From JALORV01 sp963754065 (lineage in GTDB: Bacteria > Pseudomonadota > Gammaproteobacteria > Burkholderiales > Burkholderiaceae_F): a stretch of DNA of 64,000 nucleotides. Below the pieces are notes generated by a model that saw only the letters and a program-made list of their open reading frames with translations, was not told the origin of the DNA and did no database searches. Positions within the stretch are counted from its first letter, which is position 1. The number at the start of each line of letters is the position of its first letter. Shown piece after piece: positions 35,020 through 44,348 of the stretch. The DNA lies in NCBI GenBank assembly GCA_963754065.1, contig CAVWFH010000038.1, positions 56,797 to 120,796 on the forward strand, in the 5' to 3' direction. The translations under genes were made by a program, and so were the position numbers.

Positions 35020-36491
35020 CGGGTCGCCCACAGCGTCCAGTTCGCGCTGGTCGTTGCGTCCTGCGCCAGCCGACAGGTCCAGCTGCCGGCAATCTGGTGT
35101 CGCTCCGCCTCCAGCGGCGGCGCCTGGCACGTCGCCGTCAGTCCGACCACGACCGAGGTCGCGAACGGTCCGCTGACCGTGCCGAACTTGCAGTTGAACG
35201 TCAGCGTTGGAACGGCCTGCACAGTGAGCTGATAGGTGTTGGCCAGCGGACTGGAGCCGCCTTCCGTGGTGATCAGCGAAGTCAGGTTCGGGTCCAGGAA
35301 CGCTGTGCCGGTCGCCCAGTCGCAGTCGGGAATCCGCGCGCGAATGGCGGCGCTGCCGGTGGCGATGCCGTACATCGTCTGACCTCTGGCCTCGGCGGCC
35401 GGGTCGGACAGATGAAACACGGCCAGGTTGGCGCTGAATTCGACTTCCGCTTGAGGAGTTGACGTCCTCGCGAAAAATGCACCGCTGTAGGCGCGGACCG
35501 CATCGACGATCGTGACGCCGGCGACGAGCGTAACGGTGCCGCCGTCGCGTGGGTGAAAGTAGCGGGCGCTGACGTCAACCTGGGTCTGGCTCGAAACTGT
35601 AGCGGGCGCCTTGTAGCGCGCACCCGGAACAGGATCCAGCCCTTGCACGGTGCCGACGCTGGCGTTGCCGCCGGCAATGCCGTTGACGGCCCAGACGTCG
35701 ATCTCGAGGCCCATGAAGGTGGGGGCCAGACACTCGCGCAACAGAGGGGGTGCGTTTGGATTCGCGGGGTTCGGCGCATCGCCGCAGATGATCACCCGCA
35801 GGCTCACCTCCTTGCCGACCCGCACGACCGAGTCCTCGGGTCTGAGCAACAGACCGCTGACGTTCGCCCAGTCGCTGAAGTGTGTCGTTGCCACGGTCAA
35901 GGTGCGTTGCGTCGCATCGTGCGTCGTCGCCGGCGAACTCCACGTGCCCTGCGCGGTCTGGGTCGCCACGCGCAGCAGATCGGGCGCGCTGGCACGAGCC
36001 TCCGCAGCCGAATACTTGAAAGTCAGCGACACCGGCTGCGCGAAGGTCTGCCCCTCGGGTGTCAGGCGATAGGCTGCGCCCATCGCGCCGGGTGCTGTGG
36101 CGGTGATCGGCTGAATGCCGACCACTGTGCTGGCGGCGAGCGCACCGGCGGGCACCGAGATGGTCAGCCGGCCATCGCTGCTGGTCAGTGATCCGCCGGC
36201 GGATCCGATCGCCGCGCTGACAGGCAGGCCCTCCGGGATGCCGGGCGCGGTGGTCGCGATCGGTGGCGGAGGAGGCGGCGCCGCAGGCGGTGGCGATGGC
36301 GAGGGCGCTGGCGGCGGTGGCGGCGACCCAGGCGCCGGGGCTGGGCCTGGTGTCGGTGCAGGTGCCGGAGCCGCCACGGCTCCGGGCGCCGCCTCCTCGC
36401 TCGAGCCACCGCATCCGCTGAGCATCAGCGTCGCCGCGGCCGCCGCAAACAGAAGCCGCCGTCCGCCCATCCGTTCAAATCGCATTGCCAT
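35016..36491 (-). CDS. Proline-rich lipoprotein with ZU5-like region
   Basis: A 491-residue protein with lipobox LSGC (Cys near residue 27). A proline-rich spacer of about 50 residues (PAPAP and PPPPP runs) leads to a region with SAGGSLTSSDGRLTISVPAGAL and VSLTFKYSAAEA, a pattern seen in ZU5-like and related beta domains of surface proteins. Further beta-rich segments follow, with paired Cys (ICGDAPN, RECLAP, PDCDWA, FNCKFG, TCQAPP, WTCRLA) that could form disulfides. It is probably displayed at the cell surface. The regulator gene lies 105 bases upstream on the same strand. Confidence 0.75.
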   Translation of the reverse strand: MAMRFERMGGRRLLFAAAAATLMLSGCGGSSEEAAPGAVAAPAPAPTPGPAPAPGSPPPPPAPSPSPPPAAPPPPPPIATTAPGIPEGLPVSAAIGSAGGSLTSSDGRLTISVPAGALAASTVVGIQPITATAPGAMGAAYRLTPEGQTFAQPVSLTFKYSAAEARASAPDLLRVATQTAQGTWSSPATTHDATQRTLTVATTHFSDWANVSGLLLRPEDSVVRVGKEVSLRVIICGDAPNPANPNAPPLLRECLAPTFMGLEIDVWAVNGIAGGNASVGTVQGLDPVPGARYKAPATVSSQTQVDVSARYFHPRDGGTVTLVAGVTIVDAVRAYSGAFFARTSTPQAEVEFSANLAVFHLSDPAAEARGQTMYGIATGSAAIRARIPDCDWATGTAFLDPNLTSLITTEGGSSPLANTYQLTVQAVPTLTFNCKFGTVSGPFATSVVVGLTATCQAPPLEAERHQIAGSWTCRLAQDATTSANWTLWATR

Positions 36492-36596
36492 CGCTGCCTC
36501 CGCTGCGCAGTGACTTGCGCCCGGATGCAGGTGTAACGGGTGCGCGTTACGGCAGCATCACCGATGACGATGGTGGCGTGCCGAAAATTCGACGGT

Positions 36597-38609
36597 TCAG
36601 GTGCGCAGGCTGTCGGCCAGTCGCTGCGTCATAACCGACGGCGCCTGGCCGAGTTCGACCGACAAGCGCTGGCGCAGTGCGCGATACACCTCGAGCGCAG
36701 CACCCGTTTCGCCCGCATCGCGCAGCAGGGTCATCAGCCGACGCGCGCTCTCCTCATTCAGCGGGTGCAGTTCGATCGCCTTCTGATAGATCGCGCGCGC
36801 CTGAGCCGCCTCTCCGGCGCGTTCCAGGTGCTCGCCGAAGGTCGAACTCAGCCGCGCGAAGGAGTTGCGCAGGCGTTCCTGCGGCGCCAGCATCCATGAC
36901 GCTTCGGGCTGATCGGCGAGAAAGTGCCCGCGATAAAGTGCCATCGCCTCCGCGGCATCGAAACCTGCGCGACTCCCTTCGCCACGCTGCAGCTGATGCT
37001 CGACCGAATCGACCAGCCGTTCGAACGCGAGCGCATCGACCCAGATATGCGCGGGATCGAGTCGGACGCTGGCGCCGTCGAAGACGACCGCGTGCGGATC
37101 GTCGATCAGCTTGCGCAGCCGGTGCAGCGCGGTGCGAAAGGCGCCGCGCGCCAGATCGCCCTCGAGCTCGGGCCACAGCGCGGCGGTCAGACGATCGACG
37201 GCGACCGTCAGGTTCGGAGCGCCGGCCACGTACTGCAGCAGTTCGAGTGTCTTGCGCGGCAGCTTGCCGTCGCTCGCCCGCGGCTCATCGTTGACGATCA
37301 GCTGGAAGCGCCCGAGCGTCTTGATGCGCACCGCCCATGGCCAGACGGCCGCATACCCGGGCGGCGTCAGCTTGCGCAGCGCGATCAGCTTGCGTGCGTA
37401 CGGTGCCGCCTCGATGCCGAGCCGCAGTGCCGCTTCGACCAGACGCCCGGCAACCTCGGGCACCGGCCGAAATCCGAACCACTGCGCACGATCGGCATCG
37501 GCGAACGCCTGCTGCAGCAGTTTTGCAGCGTGCTGTGTCGGTTCGTTGAGCAGCATCGCATAGGCCCGCAGGAACAGACCGATAGATTCCTGCTGACGGC
37601 GTTGCTCGCCGCTCGATTGCGCAGCGGCTTTCTCGACGGCCGAGAGCCCGGCCGGTACGTCACCGCGGCGCGCGCAAACGTAGGCATAGGTCGTGTAAAG
37701 CATCGCGGCATCGTGGATCGGGTAGGCGCTGCGCTCGACCAGTTCGATTGCCGTCTTCGCGTAGTAGTACGCGGGGCCGCTTTCGCTCGGCCGGCACAGC
37801 GCGAGGCGCGCCAGTAGGTGATAGCGGCGCGCAACGTCGTATAGCCGCGTGGGATCGAGCGCCTGCGTCAACTGATCGAACAGCGGTTCGAGCCCATCGG
37901 GACCATCGCGTCCGAGGCGGACGAACAGTTCGTCGTGGCACAGCTCGAACAGGATGGCCTGCAGCCGGTGGCGCTCGGCGATTTCGCGCGCCGCGTGCAG
38001 CAACTGCGGTCCGCGCCCATCGGGGACCGAGAACATCAGCGCGGTCCCGGCCGCCTGCAGCCAGATCGCCTGCGCGGTCGGATCGGCCGCTTCGTAGCGC
38101 GGCGCGGCGCGTGCAATCGTCGCTTCGATCCCCGCAATGTGATCGCGGTGTCCGTGCGTCCGGACAGCTGCCGCTGCAGCGTGCAGATGCAGGTCGGGGC
38201 TGATCAGTTGCGTATCGGCGAGTGCATTGTCGAGCAGCAGGTCGATCCGCTGCGCAACCTGCTCACTGTCGACGCTCGCCATCGGCCTGATCTGCACCGC
38301 CCAGGCAAGACCGATCAACCCACGCAATTCGTCCGCCGGCGGCAGGCCCCGCAGAACTGAATCGGGTCCGCCAGCCGACTCGGCTTCGAGCCTGGCACGC
38401 CAGAGTGCGTATTCGCGAAAGTCGCGCCGCTGCACGTGCATCCACTCGCACATCGCGGCACCAGCGCACAGGCGGCCTGCCTGATCGTCGGCTGCAGCCA
38501 TTTCCTCCCAGCAGAGCTGCAGTTCGACCTCTGCGCCGGCAGAGTCGTCCGCGATCCGTGCGTGCGCGCGAGCGAATCGCTCCCATGCGTCGGCACGTCC
38601 CTGCTCCAC
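36597..38609 (-). CDS. SARP/BTAD-type transcriptional regulator with TPR region
   Basis: A 670-residue regulator. The first 400 residues are helical repeats (TPR-like). From about residue 425 there is a winged-helix DNA-binding region (IKTLGRFQLIVNDEP, then KLPRKTLELLQYVAG and FRTALHRLRKLI), followed by a bacterial transcriptional activator domain with AIYQKAIELHPLNEESARRLM and a typical end LSVELGQAPS. The order is reversed relative to actinobacterial SARPs. GTG start at 38609 with GGAGGG upstream. It precedes the lipoprotein and its partner in one direction and probably controls them. Confidence 0.85.
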   Translation of the reverse strand: MEQGRADAWERFARAHARIADDSAGAEVELQLCWEEMAAADDQAGRLCAGAAMCEWMHVQRRDFREYALWRARLEAESAGGPDSVLRGLPPADELRGLIGLAWAVQIRPMASVDSEQVAQRIDLLLDNALADTQLISPDLHLHAAAAAVRTHGHRDHIAGIEATIARAAPRYEAADPTAQAIWLQAAGTALMFSVPDGRGPQLLHAAREIAERHRLQAILFELCHDELFVRLGRDGPDGLEPLFDQLTQALDPTRLYDVARRYHLLARLALCRPSESGPAYYYAKTAIELVERSAYPIHDAAMLYTTYAYVCARRGDVPAGLSAVEKAAAQSSGEQRRQQESIGLFLRAYAMLLNEPTQHAAKLLQQAFADADRAQWFGFRPVPEVAGRLVEAALRLGIEAAPYARKLIALRKLTPPGYAAVWPWAVRIKTLGRFQLIVNDEPRASDGKLPRKTLELLQYVAGAPNLTVAVDRLTAALWPELEGDLARGAFRTALHRLRKLIDDPHAVVFDGASVRLDPAHIWVDALAFERLVDSVEHQLQRGEGSRAGFDAAEAMALYRGHFLADQPEASWMLAPQERLRNSFARLSSTFGEHLERAGEAAQARAIYQKAIELHPLNEESARRLMTLLRDAGETGAALEVYRALRQRLSVELGQAPSVMTQRLADSLRT

Positions 38610-38952
38610 CGCTGAGCCCTCCGCTGACCGGGCGCATGGCGGGCGCCCGTCGCGTTCATGATAGATCGTGCCACCTCACCGCAGCACCTTCCGGCGGCAT
38701 CACCTCAACTGAGGAAGGGTCCAAATCTGCGCACGGATGATGAAGTTCCGCTTGCTCCGAAACTGTTTGAGTGTCGTCATGCAGGCGTCGCGGGGCTTTC
38801 CTGTTAAAGCGTCGATGATCGGAGCAGCAGCAGATCTCAGGCTCGAGCGAGCCGTTGCCGGCAAAACCACGCCCGCTCCGCATGTTGTGCAAAGTCCGCT
38901 TAGCGGCAGGTTACGCGGCCGTCGGCCATGTCTGGTCTTGGCCGCGAGCCGG
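38610..38952. other. Intergenic segment upstream of the regulator
   Basis: This 343-base stretch separates the beta-propeller-like gene from the regulator gene, both on the minus strand, and should hold the regulator promoter. A short perfect hairpin GGCTCG-AG-CGAGCC is found at 38840-38853. No coding sequence with plausible protein features was seen in either direction. Confidence 0.4.
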
Positions 38953-39882
38953 TCAGAGACCGTTCAGCTCGTTCAAATGCGCCAGCAGCAGCGCCGACGG
39001 TCGGGCTGGTGAGTCTGCATCGGTCACCAGACACAGGACAAACCCCTGCGGCGTTGCTCGAAGATCGATCCCTTCAACTTTCATCTTTGGCTGAAGCCGA
39101 TGCAGTCCCTGAAGGTCACCGCGACTATCGACGAAGCCGATCACCGACCCCTTGCAAGCACCATCCGCAACAACGTCATCGGTGTCTTCGGCAACAGCGG
39201 TGAAGAGCCAGCCGCCGCTTGGCAATGCCGCAGCGTCGGTGAACCCGAGCGGAATCCCGTTGATGGCCCCCAGGTCGTAGCGCCGTACCGAGATCGGCTT
39301 GATGTCTTTCGCTGGCGCTCCCTTCATCAGGCGCCGGAGGTCGCGTAGCCGGTAGTGGACAACGGCATTCACAGAGTCGCCCTTGACTCCTCGGTTGAGC
39401 AGCAAGAGCTTGTCGGCCGTGACGATTGCACCTTCGATGTTGGTCTCCCCTTCCAGGACGTCGCGAAGGGGCTTGTAGAGCGGTTTCAGGTCGAAGCGGT
39501 GAACTCTCTTTGCCACTTTGCCCCGGGCGCTCAGGGCGATGACGACTCCGACCTGACGGTTCTTGCGCGTCCCCGAGCCAAGCGCAATCAACGAATCGTC
39601 TCCACCAGCTTTCGCTGACGGTAGCAAGAAGAGCGTCTCCACGTCAGGCTTGCGCTTCTTTCGCGCTTCTGTCTCATTGGGGAGATTGCCGGAAAAAACG
39701 CGGTGCAATCGACCTGGGCTCCGTCGATCGCAGAACACGGCAAGGTGATGTTCGTCATCGGCCATGACATACACGCGACCGTGGGCGCATACGAGGCCGC
39801 TCGCCGCACTGAGGTGCGATTGGCCGCGCGGATGCCCGTTGACAGTAAGTGTGCGCAGTCGTTTGGGCCTGAGAGTGTTCAT
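38953..39882 (-). CDS. Uncharacterised beta-propeller-like protein
   Basis: A 309-residue protein with repeated short beta-type segments: SGLVCAHGRVYVMADDEHHLAVF, FLLPSAKAGGDDSLIALGSGT, LGFTDAAALPSGGWLFTAVAE and KVEGIDLRATPQGFVLCLVTD. This resembles the blades of phytase-like or esterase-like propellers, and a family of unknown function with the same opening. The start at 39882 is chosen because it has GAGGGGAC upstream; a GTG at 39921 lacks one. No signal peptide is evident. The function is unknown. Confidence 0.65.
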   Translation of the reverse strand: MNTLRPKRLRTLTVNGHPRGQSHLSAASGLVCAHGRVYVMADDEHHLAVFCDRRSPGRLHRVFSGNLPNETEARKKRKPDVETLFLLPSAKAGGDDSLIALGSGTRKNRQVGVVIALSARGKVAKRVHRFDLKPLYKPLRDVLEGETNIEGAIVTADKLLLLNRGVKGDSVNAVVHYRLRDLRRLMKGAPAKDIKPISVRRYDLGAINGIPLGFTDAAALPSGGWLFTAVAEDTDDVVADGACKGSVIGFVDSRGDLQGLHRLQPKMKVEGIDLRATPQGFVLCLVTDADSPARPSALLLAHLNELNGL

Positions 39883-40067
39883 CGACGTCCCCTCTGCCGA
39901 ATTGGCGGGCGTGGTGTCCACGCTTGCGCTTGTGTTCGCGTACCGAGCGAATCCCCACAGAGTTGGCAGGCAGGTCCGTTCTCTGCGCCGATAACCGCTA
40001 TCGGGCTAGTCGATAGTCTATGCAAAGCGGCGGCACTTGGCCGCCCAGTGACTTTCTATGCGGCTCG

Positions 40068-40460
40068 TCACGGTCGCCGCTTCTTGCTACTGCTGGCGGC
40101 CTTCGCGAGGTCTTGCTTCACTCGCAGCCTGGTCAAACGGCTTATGAGATCAAAGGGGATCGGTCTGTCCAAAGGAAACCTGAGATTTCCCTTCTCCCCT
40201 GCATAGGCCGAGGCCGCCTTCTCGATGCGGGCATCACCCCTGATAGGAGGATAGAAGCCGATGTGGCTCTTGAATGCTGCGAAGTACACAAGAATGCCGC
40301 TTAGCTTGAATGCCGGCATCCGGTAGCTGATGACCTCCTGCGCGTCAGGCGCAGCTTCGCGTACGACCTGCCGCACGCGCTGCAGCACCGCGCGGACTTC
40401 AGGTGGAAACGTCGCAATGTACTTGTCAACGTTCGCAGGTACCGACCGACTGGTTGCCAT
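40068..40460 (-). CDS. DUF1801 (YdhG/YjbR-like) protein
   Basis: A 130-residue protein of the DUF1801 family. Characteristic parts are VDKYIATFPPEVRAVLQRVRQVVREAAP, the motif EVISYRMPAFKLSG and HIGFYPP, then a basic tail. The family shows a frataxin-like fold; some members were proposed as iron chaperones, but the function is not settled. It is a cytoplasmic protein with no close partner in this window. Confidence 0.85.
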   Translation of the reverse strand: MATSRSVPANVDKYIATFPPEVRAVLQRVRQVVREAAPDAQEVISYRMPAFKLSGILVYFAAFKSHIGFYPPIRGDARIEKAASAYAGEKGNLRFPLDRPIPFDLISRLTRLRVKQDLAKAASSSKKRRP

Positions 40461-40612
40461 GGTTTGCCGATGAGGACTTCCGCCATTTCACTCGGTCAAA
40501 TGTCTGCTGTCCAGCCGGGCTGAAAGTCCGCTTAGAAGCAAAACGCACGCTTGGAAGCTGCGGACGCTCCTGGCCGAACCTTGTCCCGTCGGACCCGACG
40601 ACGAATTGACCG

Positions 40613-41029
40613 TCAGGCGCGCACGCGCGGCGGAGACAGGACCACCGTTCGCAACGCCGGGTATCGCAACATGAGACCGGACCACATGATGGCGGCGACG
40701 TAGACGCCAAACAACACGTGTGTAAACAGCGGTGATCCGATGCGGTAGTGCGTCGCAATGGCGCCACCAAGGAACCCCGTCAGGTAGATGGCACCTAGGA
40801 CCGACGTTCGCGGGACGGCATGAAGTACGGCGCCTACCAACAGCATCAGACCCAAGGGGATGACCGCGGACGACGGCCAACCCAATTCAACGGTTCCCTT
40901 CATCACCGGCTCGATCTGTAGCAGCTTCCCGCTGGCATCCAGAAGGAAGAACACAATGGTCAATGCAGACAGTCCCAAGCCGACTCGCTGGCGCCACGGC
41001 GTTGCCTTGATCGAGGTCGACGCTGACAT
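40613..41029 (-). CDS. DoxX-like four-helix membrane protein
   Basis: A 138-residue integral membrane protein with four helices (about residues 18-34, 54-72, 75-92 and 99-118). LDASGKLLQIEPVMKGTVELGWP is the typical pattern of the DoxX-like family that is often found next to TetR regulators. The role is not defined. AGGAAGGAC lies before the ATG. It starts 13 bases after the DUF4287 gene and shares its promoter, opposite to a TetR gene. Confidence 0.85.
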   Translation of the reverse strand: MSASTSIKATPWRQRVGLGLSALTIVFFLLDASGKLLQIEPVMKGTVELGWPSSAVIPLGLMLLVGAVLHAVPRTSVLGAIYLTGFLGGAIATHYRIGSPLFTHVLFGVYVAAIMWSGLMLRYPALRTVVLSPPRVRA

Positions 41030-41042
41030 GTCCTTCCTATCG

Positions 41043-41306
41043 TTAGGACGTTGGCTTCGAGGTGCGCGACTTGCGCGGTGCCGAGGCGTTCGGCGCGATC
41101 GGCACCCAACCGTTGCGGCGGAAGGCCTCCCAGACCGCCATGGCGTGCCCGTGGCCCAGTCCCGAACTGGACTTCAGCCAGCTGACGAATTCCATCGTCC
41201 TCGTGTCGGGGCGCAGCACGCCGGTCCGGATGGCCTCGTCGAAGAAGTCTTTCGGATCCTTGCCGGTCTTGGTTCGAATGTTGCTGATGTACGCTTCGAA
41301 CGTCAT
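41043..41306 (-). CDS. DUF4287 protein
   Basis: An 87-residue cytoplasmic protein that begins MTFEAYISNIRTKTGKDPKDF and contains LKSSSGLGHGHAMAVWEAF, the signature of DUF4287. Members are small helical proteins of unknown function, often found in small operons with stress or transport genes. Here it is first in a two-gene unit with the DoxX-like protein and directly opposite the TetR regulator. The upstream in-frame ATG at 41339 would lie in the operator and is not used. Confidence 0.82.
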   Translation of the reverse strand: MTFEAYISNIRTKTGKDPKDFFDEAIRTGVLRPDTRTMEFVSWLKSSSGLGHGHAMAVWEAFRRNGWVPIAPNASAPRKSRTSKPTS

Positions 41307-41326
41307 AGGCCGGTTCCGTAAATTAG

Positions 41327-41342
41327 ATATAGTTAACAATAT
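41327..41342. promoter_or_regulatory. Near-perfect palindrome, likely TetR operator
   Basis: The sequence ATATAGTTAACAATAT is symmetric around 41334/41335 with one mismatched pair. It sits in the 41-base AT-rich gap between the divergent DUF4287 and TetR genes. Its position would let a TetR dimer block both promoters. The TetR ATG follows six bases later with no ribosome site. Confidence 0.6.
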
Positions 41343-41347
41343 TTAAT

Positions 41348-41977
41348 ATGGCACGCCCTGTCAAGAGAGCCTACAAGTCGGATAGCCGCGACGCCGGTGC
41401 GAGCCGTACCCGGGCCAAGGTGCTGGAGGCGGGGAAGTATCTGTTCTCGCGCAAGGGTATTGACGCTACAACGATCGCCCAGATCGCCGAGCGGGCCGGT
41501 GTCGCGGAAGCGACGGTATATTCAACCGTCAAGTCCAAGTCCGGGCTACTGCACGCGCTGATGCATGACGCAATCTTCGGTCCACGCTTCCAGGCGGCAC
41601 AGGAGCGGTTGGTTGGTGTGACGGATCCGGTCAGGCGGATCGCGCTGACTGCCCATGTCGCACGCGCGATCTACGAAGGCGAGAGCGCCGAACTCAGCCT
41701 GTTGATGAAGGCGTCGGCTTTCTCGGCCGAACTGCGCAAGACGCAGAAGTCGTTCGAAGCGATCCGACGTGACATGCAGCGTGAACGGATCGACGCCCTG
41801 TTCAAGGCTGGCCGTGCCCGCAGCGGACTGGACAAGGACACCGCGACCAGCGTTCTGTGGATGTTCACGAGCCGGGACGTCTATCACAAGCTGGTCCATG
41901 AATCGGGATGGTCACCCGACAAGTTCCAAGACTGGTTAGAACGAACCCTGCTCGAGAGCCTGACCGATGCGATCTAG
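41348..41977 (+). CDS. TetR-family transcriptional regulator
   Basis: A 209-residue regulator with the TetR helix-turn-helix at about residues 24-68 (FSRKGIDATTIAQIAERAGVAEATVYSTVKSK) and a helical ligand domain. A basic N-terminal arm precedes it. No Shine-Dalgarno site is seen before ATG 41348, only AT-rich DNA, so the mRNA may be leaderless. It probably represses its own gene and the divergent DUF4287-DoxX pair through the palindrome in the gap. Confidence 0.9.
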   Translation: MARPVKRAYKSDSRDAGASRTRAKVLEAGKYLFSRKGIDATTIAQIAERAGVAEATVYSTVKSKSGLLHALMHDAIFGPRFQAAQERLVGVTDPVRRIALTAHVARAIYEGESAELSLLMKASAFSAELRKTQKSFEAIRRDMQRERIDALFKAGRARSGLDKDTATSVLWMFTSRDVYHKLVHESGWSPDKFQDWLERTLLESLTDAI

Positions 41978-42243
41978 CCAGTAGCCACGTGGACCGATCG
42001 ACCTAACGCCATCGAACGTCTGCTTGCGAGTAGATCGTGCGGCGCAACCGAACGGCGGAAGTTGGCCGACTCAAGACTCGGCAAGCCGCCTCGGCTCACT
42101 CTAAATATGCCAACTGGGCAACTCATGGGGCAAACCGCACAGCATGCGCGCGTCTTAGTTACAGCCGAAGTGCGTTGGGCAAACTCGGGCGAACACTGTC
42201 GCCCTGCTCCGCCCCGAACGGCAGCAACTCGGCGCCCGGACAA

Positions 42244-44031
42244 TCAGAGCTGCTCGATCGCCGGCCCCTTGGCATCACCCAGCCAGGCTTTCGCGTAGGC
42301 GCGCCGGGCCGCCTTCTCGCCCCCGACATTACCTTTGCGTTTATACGTCTCAGCGAGCCCGGCGAGCGCCCAGCCGTTATTGCGGACGCGACCGAGCGAG
42401 TCGCGGAATGCCTTCTCGGCCTCGTCCAGCTTGCCCTGCCGCAGCCGCACCGCACCGAGGGACTGGCGCACCGGGTAGTACCAGTACGGTGGCTCGGTAT
42501 ACGTCAACGCGTCCTCGATGAAGATGGCGTCTTCATACGCGCGCGCTGCGCCCTCGAGGTCACCCTTTGCGTCGGCCATCCGCCCGGAAGCCACCAGGCG
42601 CGCCGTCTGGACGATCTCCTTCGCCGGGATGCCCCACTCGGCGAATGGCTTGAAGTCGGCGTCCTTCTCGATGCCCGCGAGTGCGTCGACCTCCTTCTGT
42701 GCCGAGGCGAAGTCCTTTTTCTGCGCGAACGCTACCGCCCGCGCATAGTGGTACATCGTCTGGACCAGCACGAGCCCTGGCGCCGGCGCGGGCAGCGCCA
42801 GGATCGTGCCAGGCGCGCTGAACTGCGCATGGGTCGTATAGGGCGCGGCCTTTACCGGCTGCATGATCGCGAACTGCGCCACGACCTCGGGCGCCATCGA
42901 GGCATCGAGCTTCTGCGCTGCCGCGATCGCGGCCTGGCCGTCCCCGCCCATCTGCGCCGAGACCATCAGGAAGTGGATGTTGTGCGGGTAGTACGCAGCC
43001 TTGTAGAGCGGATCCGATGGCGAAGACGCGAAGTAGCGCTCGTCGACCGCCATCGCACGCTTGTTCGTCTCGAGCGATTCGCGATACATGCCGACCCGGT
43101 AATAGATGTGCGCGGGCATGTGCACGATGTGCCCGGCGCCGGGCATCTGCGCGCCGAGCCGGTTGGCATACGGAAGCGCCCGTTCCGGCGTCGTCGAGGC
43201 CTCGACCGCGTGGATGTACAGATGCATCGCGCCTGGGTGATTCGGGTTGCGCTTAAGCACCTTTTCCAGCACCGCGACGATTTCCGCGCCGTGGCCCTTG
43301 GGCTTCGTGCCGCCGGCTTCCCAATAGTCCCACGGCTGCGTGTCCATCATCGCTTCGACGTAGAGCACCTGAATCGTATTCTCCGTCGGGTAGCGCGCGG
43401 CGACCTGCTTCATTGCCTCGGCATATGCTGTATCCAGCGCCGCGCGCTCGACCTTCGGGTCCGCCGAGTAGCGATGCGCCAGTGCGGCGATGAGGTCGTG
43501 GTCCCGTCGCGGCGCCGAAGGAACCAGCTCGACCGCCTTCGCGAGCGCCGCGAGCGCCGGCGCGTTTGCCTCCGGCATCATCGGGACATTGATGTTGGGT
43601 CCGTACGCGAGCGCCTCGCCCCAGTAGCAGAGCGCGCAGTTCGGGTCGAGTTTCTGCGCCTCGCGGAATGCACGGATCGCCTCTGCGTGATTGAACGCGA
43701 ACATCAGTCGCACGCCCTGATCGAACCATGCCTGCGCGCGCGCGTTGCCGGTTCCGGCTTTCAGTCGCACGGTCCCGAGATTGCCGTAAAGCACCGGCGC
43801 ATCGGCCAGGGCTGGTTTGGCCGGCACCGGCTGGAACGGCGCCGTTTCGGTCGCCGCGATGACGAGATTCCGAAACAGCGGTGGAGGCCCACCGGCCGCC
43901 GGCGCGCAGTTGCGTCCGTCCGCAAGCAGCGGATCGAAGTCGGCACCGCCGCCCAGGGTCGACGACGGTTTCAGGGCGAGGACGCAGGCCGCGGCGACGG
44001 CGAGCGCAAGTCGCAGGCGTTGAGGTGTCAT
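42244..44031 (-). CDS. Exported tetratricopeptide-repeat protein
   Basis: A 595-residue protein with a signal peptide (MTPQRLRLALAVAAACVLAL) and many helix-turn-helix repeats. Typical segments are RLMFAFNHAEAIRAFREAQKL, CALCYWGEALAYGPNIN, GHIVHMPAHIYYRVGMY and, near the end, a classic TPR (GKLDEAEKAFRDSLGRVRNN). It belongs to a large family of uncharacterised periplasmic TPR proteins. The ATG at 44031 has AAGGAG five bases upstream; the frame is open 26 codons further but without a site. Protein-binding is the likely mode of action. Confidence 0.85.
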   Translation of the reverse strand: MTPQRLRLALAVAAACVLALKPSSTLGGGADFDPLLADGRNCAPAAGGPPPLFRNLVIAATETAPFQPVPAKPALADAPVLYGNLGTVRLKAGTGNARAQAWFDQGVRLMFAFNHAEAIRAFREAQKLDPNCALCYWGEALAYGPNINVPMMPEANAPALAALAKAVELVPSAPRRDHDLIAALAHRYSADPKVERAALDTAYAEAMKQVAARYPTENTIQVLYVEAMMDTQPWDYWEAGGTKPKGHGAEIVAVLEKVLKRNPNHPGAMHLYIHAVEASTTPERALPYANRLGAQMPGAGHIVHMPAHIYYRVGMYRESLETNKRAMAVDERYFASSPSDPLYKAAYYPHNIHFLMVSAQMGGDGQAAIAAAQKLDASMAPEVVAQFAIMQPVKAAPYTTHAQFSAPGTILALPAPAPGLVLVQTMYHYARAVAFAQKKDFASAQKEVDALAGIEKDADFKPFAEWGIPAKEIVQTARLVASGRMADAKGDLEGAARAYEDAIFIEDALTYTEPPYWYYPVRQSLGAVRLRQGKLDEAEKAFRDSLGRVRNNGWALAGLAETYKRKGNVGGEKAARRAYAKAWLGDAKGPAIEQL

Positions 44032-44348
44032 GTCGACTCCTTCGCGGCGCACGGCGTGCATGGCGTCGTATCGCAGGCGGTGCCGCCCGGTCCGACGCTC
44101 GCACAGCAACCGGAACTGATGACCGTGCGCTCAGGGTAAGTGGTGCACTCTGTGCCCCGGCTTCGCGGGTGTCAAGCGACGCAGCCGCAGCGTCCTGGAA
44201 CGCGGCGCCAGGACGGTCGCCCGCGGGCCGAGCGCGAACGCGATTGGCGCAGGGCCTACAACGCCGTAACCTTGTGCGAAAGTCGGCTGACGGAAAAGCG
44301 CGTGCCGACGACCCATACCGGGGCAACGCGCACCCCGAGGAGACCACC
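44032..44348. other. Divergent promoter region, TPR gene / malic enzyme gene
   Basis: These 317 bases hold the promoters of two divergent genes. The ribosome sites AAGGAG (TPR, minus strand) and GAGGAG (malic enzyme) lie at the two ends. I see no convincing promoter boxes, riboswitch-like structure or additional gene within. Confidence 0.4.

Noticed and set aside
39998..40016. CTATCG and CGATAG inverted repeat near the DUF1801 gene.
   Set aside because: A six-base stem without a tail or conserved setting is too weak to call a terminator or operator.
38891..40535. The 13-mer AAAGTCCGCTTAG occurs at 38891-38903 and 40523-40535.
   Set aside because: With 64 kb on both strands several 13-base matches are expected by chance, and the flanks do not match.
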